A stretch of DNA of 64,000 nucleotides, taken from positions 2,418,001 to 2,482,000 of the forward strand of contig NZ_CP184360.1 of NCBI RefSeq assembly GCF_048595755.1, in the 5' to 3' direction. The notes beneath the pieces are model-generated. The model was not told where the DNA came from. It made no database searches and was given only the letters and a program-made list of their open reading frames with translations. Positions 61,865-64,000 of the stretch are shown piece by piece. Source of the stretch: Luteococcus sp048595755 (GTDB taxonomy: Bacteria; Actinomycetota; Actinomycetes; Propionibacteriales; Propionibacteriaceae). The position numbers and the translations under genes are program-made. Each line of letters opens with the position of its first letter. Positions within the stretch are counted from its first letter, which is position 1.

Positions 61865-62188
61865 ATGGCACGTCCTTCGAAGTACCCGCTCGAGTTGCGC
61901 CAGCGGGCTGTTCGTCTGGTGATGGAGTCCCGCGAGGAGCACGAGACCGAGTTCGCCGCGATCAGGTCGGTGGCTGCGAAGTTGGGGATCACCTCGCCCG
62001 AGACGCTGCGCAAGTGGCTGCGGCAGGCCCAGATCGACCAGGGCGTCCGCCCTGGGGTGACCAGCCAGGAATCGGCCGAGCTGAAACGGCTGAAGCGGGA
62101 GAACGCCGAGCTGCGCCGCGCGAACGAGATCTTGAAGGCAGCCTCGGCTTTCTTCGCGGCGGAGCTCGACCGCCCCGGCAGGTACTAG
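61865..62188 (+). CDS. IS3 OrfA
   Basis: The 107-aa protein begins MARPSKYPLELRQRAVRLVMES. It has a helix-turn-helix (RSVAAKLGITSPETLRKWLRQ) and a leucine-zipper region ending ILKAASAFFAAELDRPG. It is related to the OrfA of the IS3 at 49991 but is undamaged. Confidence 0.92.
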   Translation: MARPSKYPLELRQRAVRLVMESREEHETEFAAIRSVAAKLGITSPETLRKWLRQAQIDQGVRPGVTSQESAELKRLKRENAELRRANEILKAASAFFAAELDRPGRY

Positions 62189-63093
62189 TCGATTTCGTCG
62201 ACGCCCATCGTGGCCGGTTCGGGGTCGAGCCGATCTGCAAGGTCCTGCGTGAGCACGGCTGCCAGATCGCCCCGAGCACCTACTACGAGGCCCGGGCCCG
62301 TCGGGTCTCGGCCAGAGCCCGCCGTGACCAGCAGCTCGTCGACCTGATGCGCCAGCTGCGCGAAGCCAATCGGTTCCTGACCCGCTTCGGTGCGCGCAAG
62401 ATGTGGATCTTCCTGCGCTCGCAAGGCCATGATGTGGCTCGTTGCACGATCGAGCGGTTCTACCGCGCCGAGGGCTGGCAAGGGGCGACGCGTCGGCGCA
62501 GGTTCAAGCCCATGCCTTCGGACGGGGCCCCGCGGCCGGCTGACCTGGTCGATCGGGGGTTCTGGGCGGCTCGGCCGAACCGGTTGTGGGTCGCGGACTT
62601 CTCCTATGTCCCGACATGGTCGGGAATGGTTTACGTCGCGTTCGTGATCGACGTGTTCAGCCGTAGGATCGTGGGCTGGCGCGCCGCTACCCGCATGACC
62701 ACAGACCTGGTCCTCGACGCGTTCGAGCACGCCTTGTGGTCACGCCAGCAGCACGGCATCACGCGCCTGGACGGGTTGGTCCACCACACCGATGCCGGGT
62801 CGCAATACGTCAGTTTTGCCCTCACCCAGCGGCTGGTCCAGGTCGGCGTCGATGCGTCGGTCGGGTCGAACCACGACCCCTACGACAATGCCCTGGCCGA
62901 GTCCACGATCGGGTTGTTCAAGGCCGAGCTCATCCGCCCCGAAGGACCGTGGCGCAGCGTCGAGCACGTCGAGCTCGAAACCCTGCGCTGGGTCGACTTC
63001 TACAACACCATCCGTCCCCACGAGGCCCTGGACGACCTCACCCCGATCCAGGCAGAAGACCTCCACTACCATCGACCCAGGCTCACCGCCTGA
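62185..63093 (+). CDS. IS3 OrfB (DDE), probably made by -1 frameshift
   Basis: The 302-residue frame, LVDFVDAHRGRFGVEPICKVL onward, has the DDE residues in RLWVADFSYVPTWSG, LVHHTDAGSQYVSF and NALAESTIGLFKAEL. It lies in the -1 frame relative to OrfA, overlaps its end, and has no good start of its own. This is the usual IS3 arrangement for an OrfAB fusion. Confidence 0.9.
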   Translation, partial: LVDFVDAHRGRFGVEPICKVLREHGCQIAPSTYYEARARRVSARARRDQQLVDLMRQLREANRFLTRFGARKMWIFLRSQGHDVARCTIERFYRAEGWQGATRRRRFKPMPSDGAPRPADLVDRGFWAARPNRLWVADFSYVPTWSGMVYVAFVIDVFSRRIVGWRAATRMTTDLVLDAFEHALWSRQQHGITRLDGLVHHTDAGSQYVSFALTQRLVQVGVDASVGSNHDPYDNALAESTIGLFKAELIRPEGPWRSVEHVELETLRWVDFYNTIRPHEALDDLTPIQAEDLHYHRPRLTA

Positions 63094-63132
63094 GCCACCA
63101 AACCAAGTCTCCGGAAACTCCGGGGCGGTTCA

Positions 63133-63560
63133 AATCCTTCACCTACAACCCGGTCGGGATGGACTCCTACACCAGTCCCAACAACCAAGGACAAGTCTCA
63201 CTGTTCACTCTGCCCACCGGGCAGACCCTCGGCTACCAGGTGGGTGGGAAGATGATCTACTTCCACAAGGACCGTCAAGGCTCGGTGCTGGCGATGAGCA
63301 ACGATGCCGGCGACAAGGAAGCCTTCTACCGCTACGACCCCTACGGCCAACCACGCGACTACTTCCGCTGGAGCGACGAGGCCAAAGCCAACATCCTCAT
63401 GTATGTCGGACTGCCCCGTGACTTCTCCACCGGCCTGATCCGCATGGGAGCGCGCTGGTACGACCCGTCGATCGCACGCTTCACCACCGCCGACCCCAGC
63501 GGTCAAGAACAAAACCCCTACCTCTACGCCGCAGCCAACCCCATCAACAACGTCGATCCA
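63133..63560 (+). repeat. Rhs core direct repeat, copy 2
   Basis: This is a second copy of 60561-60988, offset by 2572 bases. It begins at the last bases of the IS3 right end and ends within the DPSG codons. Confidence 0.95.
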
Positions 63561-63833
63561 AGTGGTCTCGGATGGACATCCACATTGGCGGGCGCTGGTT
63601 TTGGTAGCCTCGCTGGAGGATTCGCCCGTGGTGCATGTGGGGTGATGCTCTACTGCCATGCAGGTGGTCTCCTAGTCACGACGGCGGCCACCTTCGCGGC
63701 AACAGATATGACGGGTGGATCCTTGAGTGAATCCGCACAAGCCGCCGGAGGCGCCGCAGTGGGATACATCGCCGGAGGGCTTGGAGTACGTGCAGGCGAG
63801 AAGTTCTCCGCCATGCGGAGCATCGGAGGTTAA
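63133..63833 (+). pseudogene. Orphan Rhs core-tip cassette (second tip)
   Basis: A 233-codon frame from 63135 encodes the same 142-residue core end (SFTYNPVGMDSYTSP to NNVDPSG) fused to a new tip of about 90 residues, GLGWTSTLAGAGFGSLAGGF to AMRSIGG. This tip is also Gly/Ala-rich and hydrophobic, with three Cys. There is no signal peptide, YD cage or evident start, so it is silent as it stands. Homologous recombination with copy 1 would place this tip on the full Rhs protein. Confidence 0.85.
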
Positions 63834-64000
63834 ATGAAGACCTACATCACCATCATGAGGGCGCTGACCTTCCTTGGGCTTGCGCTTGGTCTTTGCCTCG
63901 CGGTAATGACGCCTATCAACGAGTGGTTTTTTGGCCTGCTCCTATACGCCATGCCCTTGGCGCATTCTATTCGTCTCGTGAAGAACCCGTCGCAAGCCCA
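63834..64000 (+). CDS. Small membrane protein, partial, candidate immunity to the second tip
   Basis: It starts at ATG 63834, directly after the orphan cassette stop and behind GGAGG, and runs off the window. The visible 55 residues (MKTYITIMRALTFLGLALGL, then LAVMTPINEWFFGLLLYAMPLAHSI) form two membrane helices, similar in plan but not in sequence to the protein at 61207. Confidence 0.62.
   Translation, partial: MKTYITIMRALTFLGLALGLCLAVMTPINEWFFGLLLYAMPLAHSIRLVKNPSQA

Larger units (their letters stand above)
61812..63134 (+). mobile_element. Intact-looking IS3-family element between the two Rhs cassettes
   Basis: The inverted ends TTTGAATCGCCCCGG (61812-61826) and its near match ending at 63134 (TTTGAACCGCCCCGG in reverse complement), plus inner GGAGA, bound a 1.32-kb element with complete OrfA and OrfB. 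The right end touches the first base of the second Rhs core repeat. Confidence 0.88.

Noticed and set aside
1..64000. CRISPR arrays, tRNA, rRNA, integrase and attachment sites
   Set aside because: Nothing matching spaced repeats, cloverleaf elements or rRNA was recognised, and no recombinase of the tyrosine or serine class is among the genes.

Overview
The window is high-GC DNA from an actinobacterium. The gene types point that way: a mycothiol-dependent maleylpyruvate-isomerase-family protein, an SCO6880-type conjugation protein, and GTG starts with GTGA/ATGA stop-start overlaps. The ecology looks like a mobile-element-rich member of the Propionibacteriales or a related order, but nothing here fixes the species. 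No rRNA, tRNA or CRISPR array was found. Much of the window is an integrative conjugative element (ICE) or related conjugative element whose integrase and att sites lie outside or were not recognised.

Layout. (1) 229-3175: a two-gene unknown operon, an isochorismatase-family hydrolase and a DinB-fold protein. (2) 3412-12314: first conjugation block (sigma-like protein, ParA-like protein, small membrane protein, VirB8/TcpC-like, VirB6-like, SCO6880-like, VirB4-like ATPase, three-domain cell-wall hydrolase). (3) 12487-19261: cargo, including a helicase-nuclease, a decayed methyltransferase, VOC proteins and an AraC regulator. (4) 19260-22658: second conjugation block (membrane protein, VirD4-like coupling protein, unknown, sigma-like protein). 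(5) 23146-29305: a tightly overlapped five-gene restriction-modification operon with two different adenine methyltransferases, a small unknown protein, McrB-like and McrC-like proteins. (6) 29411-34465: a giant MobF relaxase-helicase-primase. (7) 34512-39709: a small secreted two-cysteine peptide, a membrane protein and a two-component system. Its response regulator is cut in two by an IS5-like element that carries a drug-efflux-type transporter.

(8) 39915-40100 is a decayed copy of the N-terminus of the Rhs protein encoded at 57701. (9) 40215-49768 is a visibly AT-richer, overlapped glycan-type cluster: glycosyltransferases, a nucleotidyltransferase-kinase fusion, a SIS isomerase, a second kinase, a methyltransferase, an MFS transporter and a HAD hydrolase. 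(10) 49758-52476 holds IS3 debris with a truncated IS30 nested in it. (11) 52618-55648 holds three ICE-like unknowns, a HIT protein and a 2H phosphoesterase. (12) 55785-57502 is an alpha/beta hydrolase stump beside an IS3. (13) 57701-64000 is a secreted Rhs/YD-repeat protein with its own hydrophobic C-terminal tail and small membrane partner. It is followed by an IS3 and by an exact 428-bp repeat of the Rhs core fused to a different tail with its own partner.

The most rewarding places to look are the adenine-methyltransferase/McrBC operon, the duplicated Rhs tip cassettes, the passenger-carrying IS that splits the response regulator, and the small secreted peptide next to that two-component system.
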